From Streptomyces canus 299MFChir4.1 (GTDB lineage Bacteria; Actinomycetota; Actinomycetes; Streptomycetales; Streptomycetaceae), in the NCBI RefSeq assembly GCF_000383615.1, contig NZ_KB911595.1:160230-224229 (forward strand): a stretch of DNA of 64,000 bases. The letters run 5' to 3'. Shown here piece after piece: positions 1 to 10,580 of this stretch. The notes under the pieces were generated by a model. It was not told the origin of the DNA. It made no database searches and saw only the letters and a list, made by a program, of their open reading frames with translations. Within the stretch, counting starts at the first letter, position 1; each line of letters opens with the position of its first letter. Position numbers and translations under genes: made by a program.

Positions 1-267
1 ACCGAGCGCGGCGGAGACGACGGCGCCCGCGCCCTGGCCGACGCCGGTGGGGCCCTCCTCCCGGGCGGCCCCGAGCAGGTCGTCCTCGTCGTCGATGTCG
101 TCGGCGACATCTTCGTCGGCGGCGTTCTCGTCCGCGGTGGTGTCCTCGGCCGTGGTGTCCTCGGCCTCCGTCACCTCGTCGGTCTTGGCGACGCTCACCT
201 TCTGCTCGTCGGTCGTGGTCTCGGCGCCCGTGTCGGCGCCGGTTTCGTCAGCTGTCTTCGTTCCCAT
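1..267 (-). CDS. Partial acidic N-terminal protein, function unknown (runs off left edge)
   Basis: Only the first 89 codons are in the window; the gene continues beyond base 1. It opens with ATG at 267 (MGTKTADETGAD). About 65 residues follow that are almost entirely Asp, Glu, Thr and Ala, then a sudden change to small and hydrophobic residues (GQGAGAVVSAALG), which could lead into a membrane segment or a folded domain outside the window. The low-complexity acidic start is typical of disordered tails on actinobacterial membrane or regulatory proteins. I do not recognise the family. Codon use is normal for Streptomyces, and the gene lies just downstream of the acetyltransferase on the same strand. 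Confidence 0.6.
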   Translation of the reverse strand, partial: MGTKTADETGADTGAETTTDEQKVSVAKTDEVTEAEDTTAEDTTADENAADEDVADDIDDEDDLLGAAREEGPTGVGQGAGAVVSAALG

Positions 268-302
268 GTCGGGCACCGTACGGATCCTGTCTGAGAGGTT
301 TC

Positions 303-878
303 TTAATGATCGTTCCGGACTGCACGCGTACGTGCCTCACGCCACTCGGGGGCGAGAATCGACCACACCTCGAGGTCGTGGCGTACGCCACCATAGGGGT
401 GCGCCTGACGGCGGACTCCGTCGCGGGTCATTCCCAGGCGCCGGGCGACGTTGATGCTGGCCGTGTTTCCGGACGCGGCGACCCATTCGATCCGGTGGAT
501 TCCGCGTTCCTCGACCACCCAGTCGATCAGCACCCGCATGGCCCGGGTGATCAGTCCGCGACCGGTCGCGGCGGGCTCCAGCCAGCAGCCGACCTCGCAG
601 TTGCCCTGCTCGGCGTCGAGGTTCAGGGTCAGGACTCCGCCGACGAGCTTTCCGTCCAGCCAGATGCCGTGGTAGCCGCCGGTGTCATCGGCGCGCATCC
701 GGGCGTAGCGCTGGAGCGTCTCGCGCGCGGAGGCCACGTCGACGGCCTGGGAGCCGAAGGGGATGAACTGCCCGATGAACTCGCGGCCCCGCTCCAGGTT
801 GGCCAGGAACTGCTCCGCGTGCCACGGCTCAAGCGGCCGCAGTTCGGCCCCGTCATCACCCAGCGATATCGCGTACAT
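303..878 (-). CDS. GNAT-family N-acetyltransferase (RimJ/RimL type)
   Basis: A 191-residue protein starting MYAISLGDDGAELRPL. It has the pattern of RimJ/RimL-like GNAT enzymes, which move the acetyl group of acetyl-CoA to an amine. The N-terminal strand ends in LRPLEPWHAE. The CoA-binding loop with GRG lies in the middle of the protein (EPAATGRGLITRAM). The late ASGNTASINVARRLGM segment holds the Asn and Arg-Leu-Gly-Met block typical of the family. The ATG at 878 was chosen because a longer frame adds only Arg/Trp-rich residues inside the neighbouring exporter gene. It overlaps the exporter's stop by 23 bases, so the two are probably co-transcribed. The acceptor substrate cannot be read from sequence. 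Confidence 0.85.
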   Translation of the reverse strand: MYAISLGDDGAELRPLEPWHAEQFLANLERGREFIGQFIPFGSQAVDVASARETLQRYARMRADDTGGYHGIWLDGKLVGGVLTLNLDAEQGNCEVGCWLEPAATGRGLITRAMRVLIDWVVEERGIHRIEWVAASGNTASINVARRLGMTRDGVRRQAHPYGGVRHDLEVWSILAPEWREARTRAVRNDH

Positions 879-3084
879 CCCCGTCCCGCTCCCTCTCCAG
901 CTCCTCCACGACCTCGTCCAGCCTTTCATGGGCGGCGCGGCACTCGGGCGGTTCGATGCTGATGCGGGGCATCCGGCGGTCCAGCCAGCCCGGCAGCCAC
1001 CAGTTGGCGCCGCCGAGCAGGTGCATGAGGGCGGGCACCAGCAAGGTGCGCAGGACGAAGGCGTCGAGGGCCACGGCGGCGGCGAGCGCGATGCCGAACA
1101 TGGCGATTACGCGGTCGCCGCTGAGGACGAAGGCGAGGAAGACGGAGATCATGATGACCGCCGCGGAGTTGATCACCTGGCTGGTCTCGGCGAGGCCGAC
1201 GCGGACGGCCCGCCGGTTGTCACCGGTCTCCAGCCACTCCTCGTACATCCGGCTGACCAGGAACACCTGGTAGTCCATCGAGAGCCCGAAGAGGACAGAG
1301 ACCATGATCACGGGCAGGAAGGGTTCGATGGGCCCGGCGCGGCCCAGCCCCAGCAGTTCGCTCCCCCAGCCCCACTGGAAGATCGCCACGACCACTCCGA
1401 AGGCGGCGGCGACGGCGGCGACGTTCATCGCGGCGGCCTTCAGCGGGATGCCGACGGAGCGGAAGGCGAGCAGGAGCAGCAGACAGCCCAGGCCGATGAC
1501 GACGCCCACGAACAGGGGCAGTTTGCCGACGATGACGTCCGCGAAGTCGTCGTAGGAGGCGGTCATCCCGCCGACGTGGATGTCGAGCGTGGTCCCGGTC
1601 TCGGCGCGCGGCAGCACCTCGGCGCGCAGCCGGTCCACGAGGTCGCTGGTCTGCTGGGACTGCGGGGCGGACTCGGGGACGATCGTGAAGTAGGCGAGGT
1701 CGCCGCCGGCGTCGTAGGTGACCGGGCTGGTGGACGCGATGCCCTCGGTGGTGCGCAGGGTGGCGTCGAGGTTGTCGAGGAGGAGCTTGTCCTCGGCGCC
1801 GTCGACCGGGGTCACCAGCGTCAGCGGGCCGTTGACGCCGGGGCCGAAGCCCTCCGCGAGCAGGTCGTAGGCCTGCCGGGTGGTCGAGGACCGCGGGTCG
1901 TTGCCCTGGTCGGAGGTGCCGAGGCGCAGGCCCAGGGTGGGCAGGGCGAGGACGGTGATGACCAGCAGGGCGATCGCGCCGAGCAGCTTGGGGTGCCGTT
2001 CGACGAACGCGGACCAGCGGTGGGCGAACCCGGTCGGCAGTTCGGGCTGGGGCCCGTGCTCGGTGAGCCGGCGCCGCTCGCGCCGGCTCAGCGCGCGCAT
2101 GCCGATGAGGGAGAGCAGGGCGGGCAGCAGGGTCACCGACGCGGCGACGGTGAGGACGACGGTCAGGGAAGCGGCGATCGCGACGCCGTTGAGGAAGCTC
2201 AGCCGGAGGATCAGCATCCCCAGCAGGGCGATGCAAACCGTGGCACCCGCGAAGACGACGGCGCGCCCGGTGGTGGTGACGGCGTTCTCGACGGACTCGG
2301 CGACACTCAGCCCGCGTTTCAGGCCGCGCCGGTGTCTGGTGACGATGAAGAGCGCGTAGTCGATGCCGACGCCGAGCCCGATCAGCATGCCGAGCATGGG
2401 CGCGAAGTCGGCGACGGTCATGGCGTGCCCGAGCAGCACGATCCCGGCGTACGCGGTGCCGACGCTCACCAGCGCGGTGGCGATGGGCAGCAGGGAGGCG
2501 GCGAGCGAGCCGAAGGCCAGGAGCAGCACGAGGGAGGCGACGAGTACGCCGACGATCTCGGCGACATGGCCGCCCGAGGACTCGGTGAGGGCGACGGCGC
2601 TGCCGCCCAGCTCCACCTGGAGCCCGTCCGCCTCGGCGTCCTTGGCGGTGTCCACCACGGCCTTCGCCTCGGACTTGTCGATGTCCTCGGCGGAGTCGTC
2701 GAAGGTGACGGTGGCGTACGCGGTGTGCCCGTCGGCGCTGACCCGGCCGGCGCCCAGGTCGTCGTACGGGCCGACCACGGCGGCCACGCCGGGCAGGTCC
2801 GCGATCCTGCCCAAGGTCGCGGTCATCGTCTGCTCGACGTCGGCGTCCCGGACCGAGCCCGAGGTGACGTGCCAGACGACGGTGTCGCTGTCGCCGTCGA
2901 GTCGCGGGAAGCCGTCCTGGAGCAGCTGGGTGGCCCGGCCCGACTCGGTGCCGGGGACCTCGTAGTCGTTCGAGTAGGCGGACCCGGCGACGGCGGCGCC
3001 CGCGGTCACTCCGCCGAGGGCGAGGAGCCACAGGAGAACGACGACCAGGCGTCGTCGGACACACCAGCGTGCGAGGGCTGCCAC
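856..3084 (-). CDS. MmpL/RND-family membrane exporter
   Basis: A 742-residue protein with the duplicated RND layout. It has a first membrane helix near residues 10-30, a large extracytoplasmic loop, a cluster of five helices, then the same plan repeated. The Asp-Tyr pairs that mark MmpL proton relays are visible in both halves (GVGIDYALFIVTR and LSMDYQVFLVSR), each followed by a charged cytoplasmic loop. MmpL proteins export lipids, siderophores or hydrophobic compounds using proton flow; the substrate here is unknown. The length is that of the short actinobacterial MmpL type. A 17-bp inverted repeat about 50 bases upstream may be a repressor site. The GNAT gene follows with overlap. Confidence 0.9.
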   Translation of the reverse strand: MAALARWCVRRRLVVVLLWLLALGGVTAGAAVAGSAYSNDYEVPGTESGRATQLLQDGFPRLDGDSDTVVWHVTSGSVRDADVEQTMTATLGRIADLPGVAAVVGPYDDLGAGRVSADGHTAYATVTFDDSAEDIDKSEAKAVVDTAKDAEADGLQVELGGSAVALTESSGGHVAEIVGVLVASLVLLLAFGSLAASLLPIATALVSVGTAYAGIVLLGHAMTVADFAPMLGMLIGLGVGIDYALFIVTRHRRGLKRGLSVAESVENAVTTTGRAVVFAGATVCIALLGMLILRLSFLNGVAIAASLTVVLTVAASVTLLPALLSLIGMRALSRRERRRLTEHGPQPELPTGFAHRWSAFVERHPKLLGAIALLVITVLALPTLGLRLGTSDQGNDPRSSTTRQAYDLLAEGFGPGVNGPLTLVTPVDGAEDKLLLDNLDATLRTTEGIASTSPVTYDAGGDLAYFTIVPESAPQSQQTSDLVDRLRAEVLPRAETGTTLDIHVGGMTASYDDFADVIVGKLPLFVGVVIGLGCLLLLLAFRSVGIPLKAAAMNVAAVAAAFGVVVAIFQWGWGSELLGLGRAGPIEPFLPVIMVSVLFGLSMDYQVFLVSRMYEEWLETGDNRRAVRVGLAETSQVINSAAVIMISVFLAFVLSGDRVIAMFGIALAAAVALDAFVLRTLLVPALMHLLGGANWWLPGWLDRRMPRISIEPPECRAAHERLDEVVEELERERDGDVRDIAG

Positions 3085-3133
3085 GAACGTGCTCCCAGGG
3101 ATGGTGAATTGTGGATCTTTGACCGGGAACAGT

Positions 3134-3150
3134 CGTTCATGTGGTGAACG
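3134..3150. promoter_or_regulatory. Inverted repeat upstream of the MmpL gene, possible operator
   Basis: Six-base arms CGTTCA and TGAACG are separated by five bases, centred about 58 bases before the exporter's start codon. Size and position would suit a dimeric TetR- or MarR-type repressor. No regulator gene lies next to it, so the assignment rests on symmetry alone. Confidence 0.3.
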
Positions 3151-3289
3151 GCCCGCAAAGAACGCATGAGCAATGTGTGGACCACTCTTGCAGGCAAAAG
3201 TGATCGTTTACCGCGATCGTGCGCTTATTCACAGGAGTGGGAGGCAGATCACAGGACAGTAACGGTCACTCTGTCACGTCCGCCGAACC

Positions 3290-3595
3290 TCAGTCGAACT
3301 GGTCGCCCAACGCCATCACCATCACACCGATGATCAGCAGCCACAGCGCTCTGCGGGTGCGACCCCGAGAGCCCAGGACCGCCGCCAGCGCGCACACGGC
3401 GGCGCCGCAGGCGTAGGCCGTCGGCACGAGCGCGGGGTCGGAGCCGGCCGCCCGGAGCGCCGCCGCGGCCAGACCGGCGAGGGCCAGCAGGGCGCCGGTG
3501 CCGGAGGCCGTCCAGCGGGCCCGCCGGGCGTCCAGCGCCTGGCCGTCGTACTCCTCCCGTATGTCGGATGGCTCGGAATTCGCAGGACCGTTCAT
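3290..3595 (-). CDS. Small two- or three-helix membrane protein, function unknown
   Basis: A 101-residue protein starting MNGPANSEPSDIREEYDG. After a 30-residue charged start it has three hydrophobic stretches: an Ala/Leu-rich helix near residues 34-48, another near 57-74, and LLIIGVMVMALG near 85-97. It ends in DQFD. An Arg-rich turn (SRGRTRRA) sits before the last helix, suggesting a cytoplasmic loop. I do not recognise a named family; it resembles the many small actinobacterial integral membrane proteins. It is divergent from the methyltransferase at 3736. Confidence 0.75.
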   Translation of the reverse strand: MNGPANSEPSDIREEYDGQALDARRARWTASGTGALLALAGLAAAALRAAGSDPALVPTAYACGAAVCALAAVLGSRGRTRRALWLLIIGVMVMALGDQFD

Positions 3596-3735
3596 GGCGG
3601 GCGAGCGTAGCGTGTTCCGCTGAGACTGCCGGGCCTCTTCAGGCCCCCGACCGAAGCAGGTGCATTGTTTGAGCGTCCGACCGAGCTCCGCCGTATCCCT
3701 TTCCGTCTCTCAGGACCCAAGGAGCCCGTTCACCG

Positions 3736-4551
3736 ATGCCAGACGACATCACCCCGAGGACCTCGAAGACCTCGAATGAGGACCTCACCCGGCTGCTGAC
3801 CCAAGCCCGTTACCCCCGCAGCAACAGCTACGACGCCCGCTGGGTCATCGAGAACCAGATGGGCCCGAACGCGCTGTGGCTGCTGGAGTGGCTCGCGCCC
3901 GCCCTGGGCCTGGACACCCTGCGCCCCTGCGCCCGCGTGCTCGACCTGGGCTGCGGCCGGGCGATGACCTCGGTCTTCCTGACCAGGGAGTACGACGTCC
4001 AGGTCACCGCGGCCGACCTGTGGGTCAAGCCCGACGAGAACGCGAAGCGCATCGCCGAGGCCGGTTTCGCCGACCGGGTACTGCCCGTGCACGCCGAGGC
4101 GCACGACCTGCCGTTCGCCGAGGGCAGCTTCGACGCGATCGTGAGCATCGACGCGTACCAGTACTTCGGCACGAACGACCTCTATCTGCCCACGCTGACC
4201 CGGCTGTTGAAGCCGGGCGGGAAGATCGGGATCGTCATGCCCGCGGTACGGGAGGAGCTCACGGGGGACGAACCCCCGGAGCACCTCAAGCCCTTCTGGG
4301 ACCCCGGTTTCTGGGCGTTCCACTCCGCCGACTGGTGGCGGCGCCAGTGGACGCGCACGGGGGCGGTCGAGGTCGAGACCGCCGAGTGGCAGCCCGACGG
4401 CTGGAAGGACTGGCTGCTGTGGAGCGAGGTCTGCGCCGCGGAGAGCCCGTACGCGTGGATGGCCGACATGGCCCGCGACTCGGTTGATCTGATGCACGCC
4501 GACGAAGGCCGGACGCTCGGATTCGTACGGCTCGTAGCACGCCGTAAGTAG
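3736..4551 (+). CDS. Class I SAM-dependent methyltransferase
   Basis: A 271-residue protein with a Rossmann methyltransferase core. Motif I is VLDLGCG at residues 68-74, the acidic strand-2 residue is in AADLWVKPD, the D-x-P block is AEAHDLPFAEGSFDAI, and the post-II motif is LLKPGGKIGI. The C-terminal third is rich in Trp (WWRRQW, WQPDGWKDW) and probably closes over the substrate, which cannot be predicted. It starts at ATG 3736 with AAGGAG upstream. It converges on gatB, and the pair shares the palindromic terminator at 4554-4589. It appears to be a single-gene unit. Confidence 0.85.
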   Translation: MPDDITPRTSKTSNEDLTRLLTQARYPRSNSYDARWVIENQMGPNALWLLEWLAPALGLDTLRPCARVLDLGCGRAMTSVFLTREYDVQVTAADLWVKPDENAKRIAEAGFADRVLPVHAEAHDLPFAEGSFDAIVSIDAYQYFGTNDLYLPTLTRLLKPGGKIGIVMPAVREELTGDEPPEHLKPFWDPGFWAFHSADWWRRQWTRTGAVEVETAEWQPDGWKDWLLWSEVCAAESPYAWMADMARDSVDLMHADEGRTLGFVRLVARRK

Positions 4552-4553
4552 CC

Positions 4554-4589
4554 GTACGGCCCCGGAGGACATGTCCTCCGGGGCCGTAC
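4554..4589. terminator. Bidirectional terminator hairpin between the methyltransferase gene and gatB
   Basis: A perfect 36-bp palindrome whose two 18-base halves are exact reverse complements (left half begins GTACGGCCCCGGAGGAC). It lies 3 bases after the methyltransferase stop and 13 bases after the gatB stop on the other strand. It would form a strong hairpin in both transcripts without a clear U-tract, as is usual in Streptomyces. Confidence 0.85.
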
Positions 4590-4602
4590 CGCGTGCGTCG
4601 GC

Positions 4603-6117
4603 TCAGCCTTCGCTGACGCCCAGCTTCTCCAGGATCAGTTCCTTGACGCGGGCCGCGTCGGCCTGACCGCGGGTCGCCTTCATGACCGCGCCGACCAGGG
4701 CGCCGGCCGCGGCGACCTTGCCGGAGCGGATCTTGTCGGCGATGCCCGGGTTGCCGGCGATGGCCTCGTCGACGGCCGTGCCCAGCGCCGAGTCGTCCGA
4801 CACGACCTTCAGGCCGCGCTTGTCGACGACCTCGTCCGGGGTGCCTTCGCCCGCGAGGACGCCTTCGATGACCTGGCGGGCCAGCTTGTCGTTCAGGTCA
4901 CCCTTGGAGACCAGCTCGGTGACCCGGGCGACCTGCTCCGGGGTGATGGCCAGCTCGTCGAGCGCCTTGCCGGACTCGTTGGCGCTGCGGGCGAGTTCGC
5001 CCATCCACCACTTGCGGGCGGAGGCCGCGTCGGCACCCGCGTCGATCGTGGCGACGATCAGGTCCAGGGCACCGGCGTTGAGGATCGCCTGCATGTCCAG
5101 GGCCGTGATGCCCCACTCCGCGACGAGCCGGTTGCGGCGCACCAGCGGCAGCTCGGGCAGAGCGGCCCGGATCTCCTCGACCCACTCGCGCGAGGGGGCC
5201 ACCGGAACGAGGTCCGGCTCCGGGAAGTACCGGTAGTCCTCGGCCTCCTCCTTCACGCGGCCCGAGGTCGTGGACCCCGTGTCCTCGTGGAAGTGCCGGG
5301 TCTCCTGGACGATCGTCCCGCCGGAGTTCAGTACGGCCGCGTGCCGCTGGATCTCGAAGCGGGCCGCACGCTCCACGGACCTGAGCGAGTTGACGTTCTT
5401 CGTCTCGGACCGCGTGCCGAACTTCTCGCGGCCGTGCGGGCGCAGCGACAGGTTCACGTCGCAGCGCATCTGCCCCATCTCCATGCGGGCTTCCGAGACG
5501 CCGAGCGCCTTGATGACCTCGCGCAGCTCACGGACGTACGCCCGCGCGACCTCGGGAGCTCGCTCGCCCGCGCCCTCGATCGGCTTGGTGACGATCTCGA
5601 TGAGCGGGATGCCGGCGCGGTTGTAGTCCAGGAGCGAGTGCGAGGCGCCGTGGATACGGCCCGTCGCGCCGCCCACGTGGGTCGACTTGCCGGTGTCCTC
5701 CTCCATGTGGGCCCGCTCGATCTCCACACGGAAGGTCTCGCCGTCCTCCAGCTGGACGTCGAGGTAGCCGTTGAAGGCGATCGGCTCGTCGTACTGGGAG
5801 GTCTGGAAGTTCTTCGGCATGTCCGGATAGAAGTAGTTCTTCCGGGCGAAGCGGCACCACTCGGCGATCTCGCAGTTCAGCGCGAGACCGATCTTGATCG
5901 CCGACTCGATGCCGATCGCGTTGACGACCGGGAGCGCGCCGGGCAGGCCGAGGCAGGTGGGGCAGGTCTGCGTGTTGGCGTCCTGGCCGAGCTCGGTCGA
6001 ACAGCCGCAGAACATCTTGGTCTTGGTGCCGAGTTCGACATGGACCTCAAGGCCCATGACGGGGTCGTACGACGCGAGTGCGTCCTCGTACGACACCAGG
6101 TCGGTCGTGGTGGTCAC
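4603..6117 (-). CDS. gatB: Aspartyl/glutamyl-tRNA amidotransferase subunit B
   Basis: A 504-residue GatB. It phosphorylates the side-chain carboxylate of Glu-tRNA(Gln) or Asp-tRNA(Asn) and accepts ammonia from GatA to give the amide. The N-terminal signature MGLEVHVELGTKTKMFC, the zinc-site cysteines (CGC, then CPTC) and the kinase-core segment HMEEDTGKS are present. The C-terminal helical GatB/YqeY tail that contacts tRNA ends in LILEKLGVSEG. Length is normal. The start is GTG at 6117 with GAGGGAAG upstream, 15 bases after the stop of the small membrane-protein gene, in the gatC-gatA-x-gatB operon. Confidence 0.97.
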   Translation of the reverse strand: MTTTTDLVSYEDALASYDPVMGLEVHVELGTKTKMFCGCSTELGQDANTQTCPTCLGLPGALPVVNAIGIESAIKIGLALNCEIAEWCRFARKNYFYPDMPKNFQTSQYDEPIAFNGYLDVQLEDGETFRVEIERAHMEEDTGKSTHVGGATGRIHGASHSLLDYNRAGIPLIEIVTKPIEGAGERAPEVARAYVRELREVIKALGVSEARMEMGQMRCDVNLSLRPHGREKFGTRSETKNVNSLRSVERAARFEIQRHAAVLNSGGTIVQETRHFHEDTGSTTSGRVKEEAEDYRYFPEPDLVPVAPSREWVEEIRAALPELPLVRRNRLVAEWGITALDMQAILNAGALDLIVATIDAGADAASARKWWMGELARSANESGKALDELAITPEQVARVTELVSKGDLNDKLARQVIEGVLAGEGTPDEVVDKRGLKVVSDDSALGTAVDEAIAGNPGIADKIRSGKVAAAGALVGAVMKATRGQADAARVKELILEKLGVSEG

Positions 6118-6132
6118 GGTGTAACTTCCCTC

Positions 6133-6368
6133 TCAGCCCAGCAGGACGTCGTCGTCGCCCAGCCGCTTCAGTTCGCGGTACAGGATGGCGAGGCCGGTGA
6201 CGACGGCGACGGCGGACACGGTGGCGTCGATCAGCACCAGCGTGTCGCTCTCGGCGCGCGCCTTCCTGAGCCGCTTGGCGACACCGATGGCGCCGAACGC
6301 CGTGGTGGCGATGGACAGGTACGTGCCGGACTTGGACTTCTTGAAGTCCTTCGCCTTGGTCAGCTTGC

Positions 6369-6372
<4 letters not shown>
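6133..6372 (-). CDS. 79-aa membrane protein inside the gatCAB operon
   Basis: This small gene starts with GTG at 6372, and its start overlaps the gatA stop in a GTGA junction, implying translational coupling. The product (VSKLTKAKDFKKSKSG...) has a strongly basic N-terminus and one or two hydrophobic segments (YLSIATTAFGAIGVA near 18-32; LVLIDATVSAVAVVTGLAILY near 45-65). It ends with an acidic tail, GDDDVLLG. I do not recognise a characterised family. Its tight placement between gatA and gatB (15 bases to gatB) suggests it is a conserved actinobacterial operon member rather than chance. A role in anchoring the amidotransferase is only speculation. Confidence 0.8.
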
Positions 6373-7871
<1,499 letters not shown>

Positions 7872-7876
7872 GGCGG

Positions 7877-8173
7877 TTAGTCCTCCCCCAGGATCTGCGG
7901 CACCTTGAAACGCTGCTGCTCCTGGGCCGGGGCGCCGGAGAGCGCCTGCTCGGGGGTGAGCGACGGACGGACCTCGTCCGCCCGCATGACGTTCGTCAGC
8001 GGGAGCGGGTGCGAGGTCGGCGGTACGTCTTGGTCGGCGACCTCACTGACGCGTGCGACCGCGCCGATGATGTCGTCCAGCTGTCCCGCGAAGTGCTCGA
8101 GCTCTTCGGGCTTCAGCTCCAGACGCGCCAGCCGGGCGAGGTGGGCGACCTCCTCGCGCGTGATGCCAGGCAT
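7877..8173 (-). CDS. gatC: Aspartyl/glutamyl-tRNA amidotransferase subunit C
   Basis: A 98-residue GatC, the small belt subunit that wraps GatA and GatB. It starts at ATG 8173 (MPGITREEVAHLARLARLEL) and shows the family's N-terminal helical segment and the C-terminal NVMRADEVRPSL block. The frame is open further upstream, but that extension is not GatC-like, so the internal ATG was chosen. It is the first gene of the gatC-gatA-x-gatB operon; the 157-bp region upstream should hold the promoter and also carries a 22-bp direct repeat. Confidence 0.95.
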   Translation of the reverse strand: MPGITREEVAHLARLARLELKPEELEHFAGQLDDIIGAVARVSEVADQDVPPTSHPLPLTNVMRADEVRPSLTPEQALSGAPAQEQQRFKVPQILGED

Positions 8174-8280
8174 GCAGCGATCCTCTGGGGTGAGTGTGTG
8201 TGGTTTGGGGCCAATCCTATGGGTCCCGGCCGGATGGCCGTTAAACGGTTTCGAGCAGCCGACCGCAACGGGTGCTCCCC

Positions 8281-8324
8281 ATACCGCACCAAAGGATCCC
8301 GGATACCGCACCAAGGGATGCCTG
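8281..8324. repeat. 22-bp tandem direct repeat upstream of gatC
   Basis: Two adjacent copies beginning ATACCGCACCAA (8281 and 8303), differing at two or three positions, lie about 110-150 bases before the gatC start. They may be a duplicated regulatory site or a simple slippage duplication. Confidence 0.5.
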
Positions 8325-8330
8325 GACAGG

Positions 8331-10580
8331 TCACTCCGCCGCCGGAAGCGCCGCCCTGGGCCGCTGCCAGCCCCGCGATCCGCGCGCCAGCAGCCACGCC
8401 GTGGTCTCCTCCGGCGGCATCGCCGCCGCCACCAGCCAGCCCTGTACGGCGTCGCAGCCCATGTCGCGCAGCCGCTCCCAGGTCTCGTCGTCCTCCACGC
8501 CTTCCGCCACGACCAGGAGTCCCAGGGAGTGGGCCAGGTCCACCGTGCAGCGGACGATCTCCGCGTCCTCGGTGTCGACGGCCAGCTTGGCCACGAAGGA
8601 GCGGTCGATCTTCAGTTCGCTGACGGGGAGGCGGCGGAGGTGGACCAGGGAGGAGTAACCGGTGCCGAAGTCGTCCAGCGACATCTTCACGCCGTGCCCG
8701 GTCAGAGCGGCGAGGGTGTCCGCGGCCCGAGAGGGGTCCTCCAGGAGGACGTGTTCGGTGATCTCCAGCTGAAGGGCGCCCGCGGGAACGCCGTGCCGGG
8801 CGAGGCGCGCGGCCACCGAGCCGGCGAAGCCCGGGGTGTGCACGTCACGCGGGGAGACGTTGACCGCCACCGGGACGTACAGCCCCTGCGCCCGCCACTC
8901 GGCGACCTGGGCGAGGGCCGTGTCGAGGACGTACTCGGTGAGGTGGGGCATCAGCCCGGACGACTCGGCGATCGCGATGAACTCGTCCGGCGGCACCTTC
9001 CCGCGCTCCGGGTGCACCCAGCGCACCAGGGCCTCCAGGCCGGCGACCTGTCCGTCGAAGCGCACCTTGGGCTGGTAGTGCAGCTGCACCTCGTGCGCGT
9101 CCAGGGCCCGGCGCAGATCGCCCAGGAGGCCGAGCCGGTCGGGGGTGTTGGAGTCCCGCTTGGACTCGTAGACCTCTACGCCCGTACGGTCCCGCTTGGC
9201 CTGGTACATCGCCACGTCCGCCCGCCGCAGCAGCCCCTCGGCGTCCACGGCGTGGTCGGGGAAGACGGCGACCCCGGCACTGGCCTCCAGGACGAGGGTG
9301 AGCCCGTCGAGGTCGAGCGGGGAGCTGAGGGCCGCGACCAGGTTGCGGGCGACCCGGGTCGCGGAGGTCGTGGAGTCCGCTATCGGCAGTAAGACGGCGA
9401 ACTCGTCGCCGCCGAGCCGCGCCGCCTCCGCCCCGCGCGGCAGCGCGAGCCGCAGCCGGTCGGCGATCTGGAGGAGCAGCCGGTCACCGGCGAGGTGGCC
9501 CAGGGTGTCGTTGACCGAGCGGAAACGGTCGAGGTCGATGAGCATGAGGGCGGCCCGGGCATCGATGCGCTCGGCGTCGTCCAGGGCGCTCCAGATACGC
9601 TCCAGGAGCCACTGCCGGTTGGGCAGTCCGGTCAGCGGGTCACGCAGTTGCTCCTCGGCGCGGGCCCGGGCCATCCACAGGGTGGAGTCGAGGGCGATGA
9701 GGGGGATCGAGAACAGCGGGAGCAGCACCGGCTTGGCGGTGGCGACCACGCAGACCAGCGGGGCGATGCCGAGCAGCGCGACCGCGACCAGGCCCTGTCT
9801 GACCAGGGCGGTGCGGGCCACGGTGGGCAGTCCGGCGTGGCCGGAGGAGTGCAGATACCAGCCCAGGGCCCGGGTGACCGCGAGATAGGCCACGGCGACC
9901 ATGACCACCTCGGGACCGGTGTAGAAGGTCCAGGTGTCGGGGTTCCAGGGGGTCTCGACGGAGGGCGACTGGCCGAACGCGGCGAGGACCAGGGCGCCGG
10001 CGGCTATGCCGAGGATGTCCACCGCGCCGTGCAGGATGCCCTGCCGCCAGCGGTGGCGCCTGGCTATGCCGACCAGCAGCACGACGGTGAGGCTGACCAT
10101 GCCGGCGGACACCCAGCCGTACAGCAGCAGGACGGCGAGGGTCAGGGCGGCGCCCGAGCCGGTGCCGCCCCACCAGCGGGCCCGGCCGAGGGCGACCAGA
10201 TGGCCGACGATGACACCGGTCAGCACGGCCAGCGACCAGCCGACGGTGCCGGACGGGAAGAGCGCGTGGCCGCCGGTGAAGGCCCGGTAGAAGCCCGCAC
10301 CCAGCACGAATCCGGCCGCCGCGACGACCGTCGTGGGCAGTGCGGGCCAGGACAGGTGCCGCTCGGTCTCGTGGTCCGGCACACCGGGGGCGCGCTCGGC
10401 GGTGAGCTGTGCGGCGCCGGGGCCGCCGGCCGCGCTGTACTGTCCGGCCGCGTACGGTCCGGCGGCGCGGCCCTCCGCGCCCGGATGCTCCGAAGGCCGC
10501 CCGGCCCACCGGCTCGCCCGCAAGGCGCCGGTGAGCCGGCGCAGCCGTGAGTCCGGGGCGGCGCTCTCGGTCGGTTCCAT
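8331..10580 (-). CDS. rmdB: Membrane-bound GGDEF/EAL cyclic-di-GMP phosphodiesterase, RmdB-like
   Basis: A 749-residue protein. The first 100 residues are variable, then several membrane helices form an integral sensor region (about 110-310). A GGDEF domain has the intact motif G390-G-D-E-F394, and a complete EAL domain has E516-A-L. Later EAL catalytic motifs are present (NVSPRDVH, TEHVLLED, LDDFGTGYSSL, KIDRSF, VVAEGVED). Such proteins make or, more often, break down c-di-GMP. The gene next to ligA in S. coelicolor, which I recall as SCO5495/RmdB, is a phosphodiesterase controlling colony development. ATG 10580 was chosen because GAGAGGGAC precedes it and the upstream frame lacks coding character. 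Confidence 0.88.
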   Translation of the reverse strand: MEPTESAAPDSRLRRLTGALRASRWAGRPSEHPGAEGRAAGPYAAGQYSAAGGPGAAQLTAERAPGVPDHETERHLSWPALPTTVVAAAGFVLGAGFYRAFTGGHALFPSGTVGWSLAVLTGVIVGHLVALGRARWWGGTGSGAALTLAVLLLYGWVSAGMVSLTVVLLVGIARRHRWRQGILHGAVDILGIAAGALVLAAFGQSPSVETPWNPDTWTFYTGPEVVMVAVAYLAVTRALGWYLHSSGHAGLPTVARTALVRQGLVAVALLGIAPLVCVVATAKPVLLPLFSIPLIALDSTLWMARARAEEQLRDPLTGLPNRQWLLERIWSALDDAERIDARAALMLIDLDRFRSVNDTLGHLAGDRLLLQIADRLRLALPRGAEAARLGGDEFAVLLPIADSTTSATRVARNLVAALSSPLDLDGLTLVLEASAGVAVFPDHAVDAEGLLRRADVAMYQAKRDRTGVEVYESKRDSNTPDRLGLLGDLRRALDAHEVQLHYQPKVRFDGQVAGLEALVRWVHPERGKVPPDEFIAIAESSGLMPHLTEYVLDTALAQVAEWRAQGLYVPVAVNVSPRDVHTPGFAGSVAARLARHGVPAGALQLEITEHVLLEDPSRAADTLAALTGHGVKMSLDDFGTGYSSLVHLRRLPVSELKIDRSFVAKLAVDTEDAEIVRCTVDLAHSLGLLVVAEGVEDDETWERLRDMGCDAVQGWLVAAAMPPEETTAWLLARGSRGWQRPRAALPAAE

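Noticed and set aside
763..3147. Very long plus-strand open frame antisense to the MmpL exporter
   Set aside because: High-G+C shadow: no ribosome site, Gly/Arg/Asp-biased product, and the opposite strand encodes a clear RND protein.
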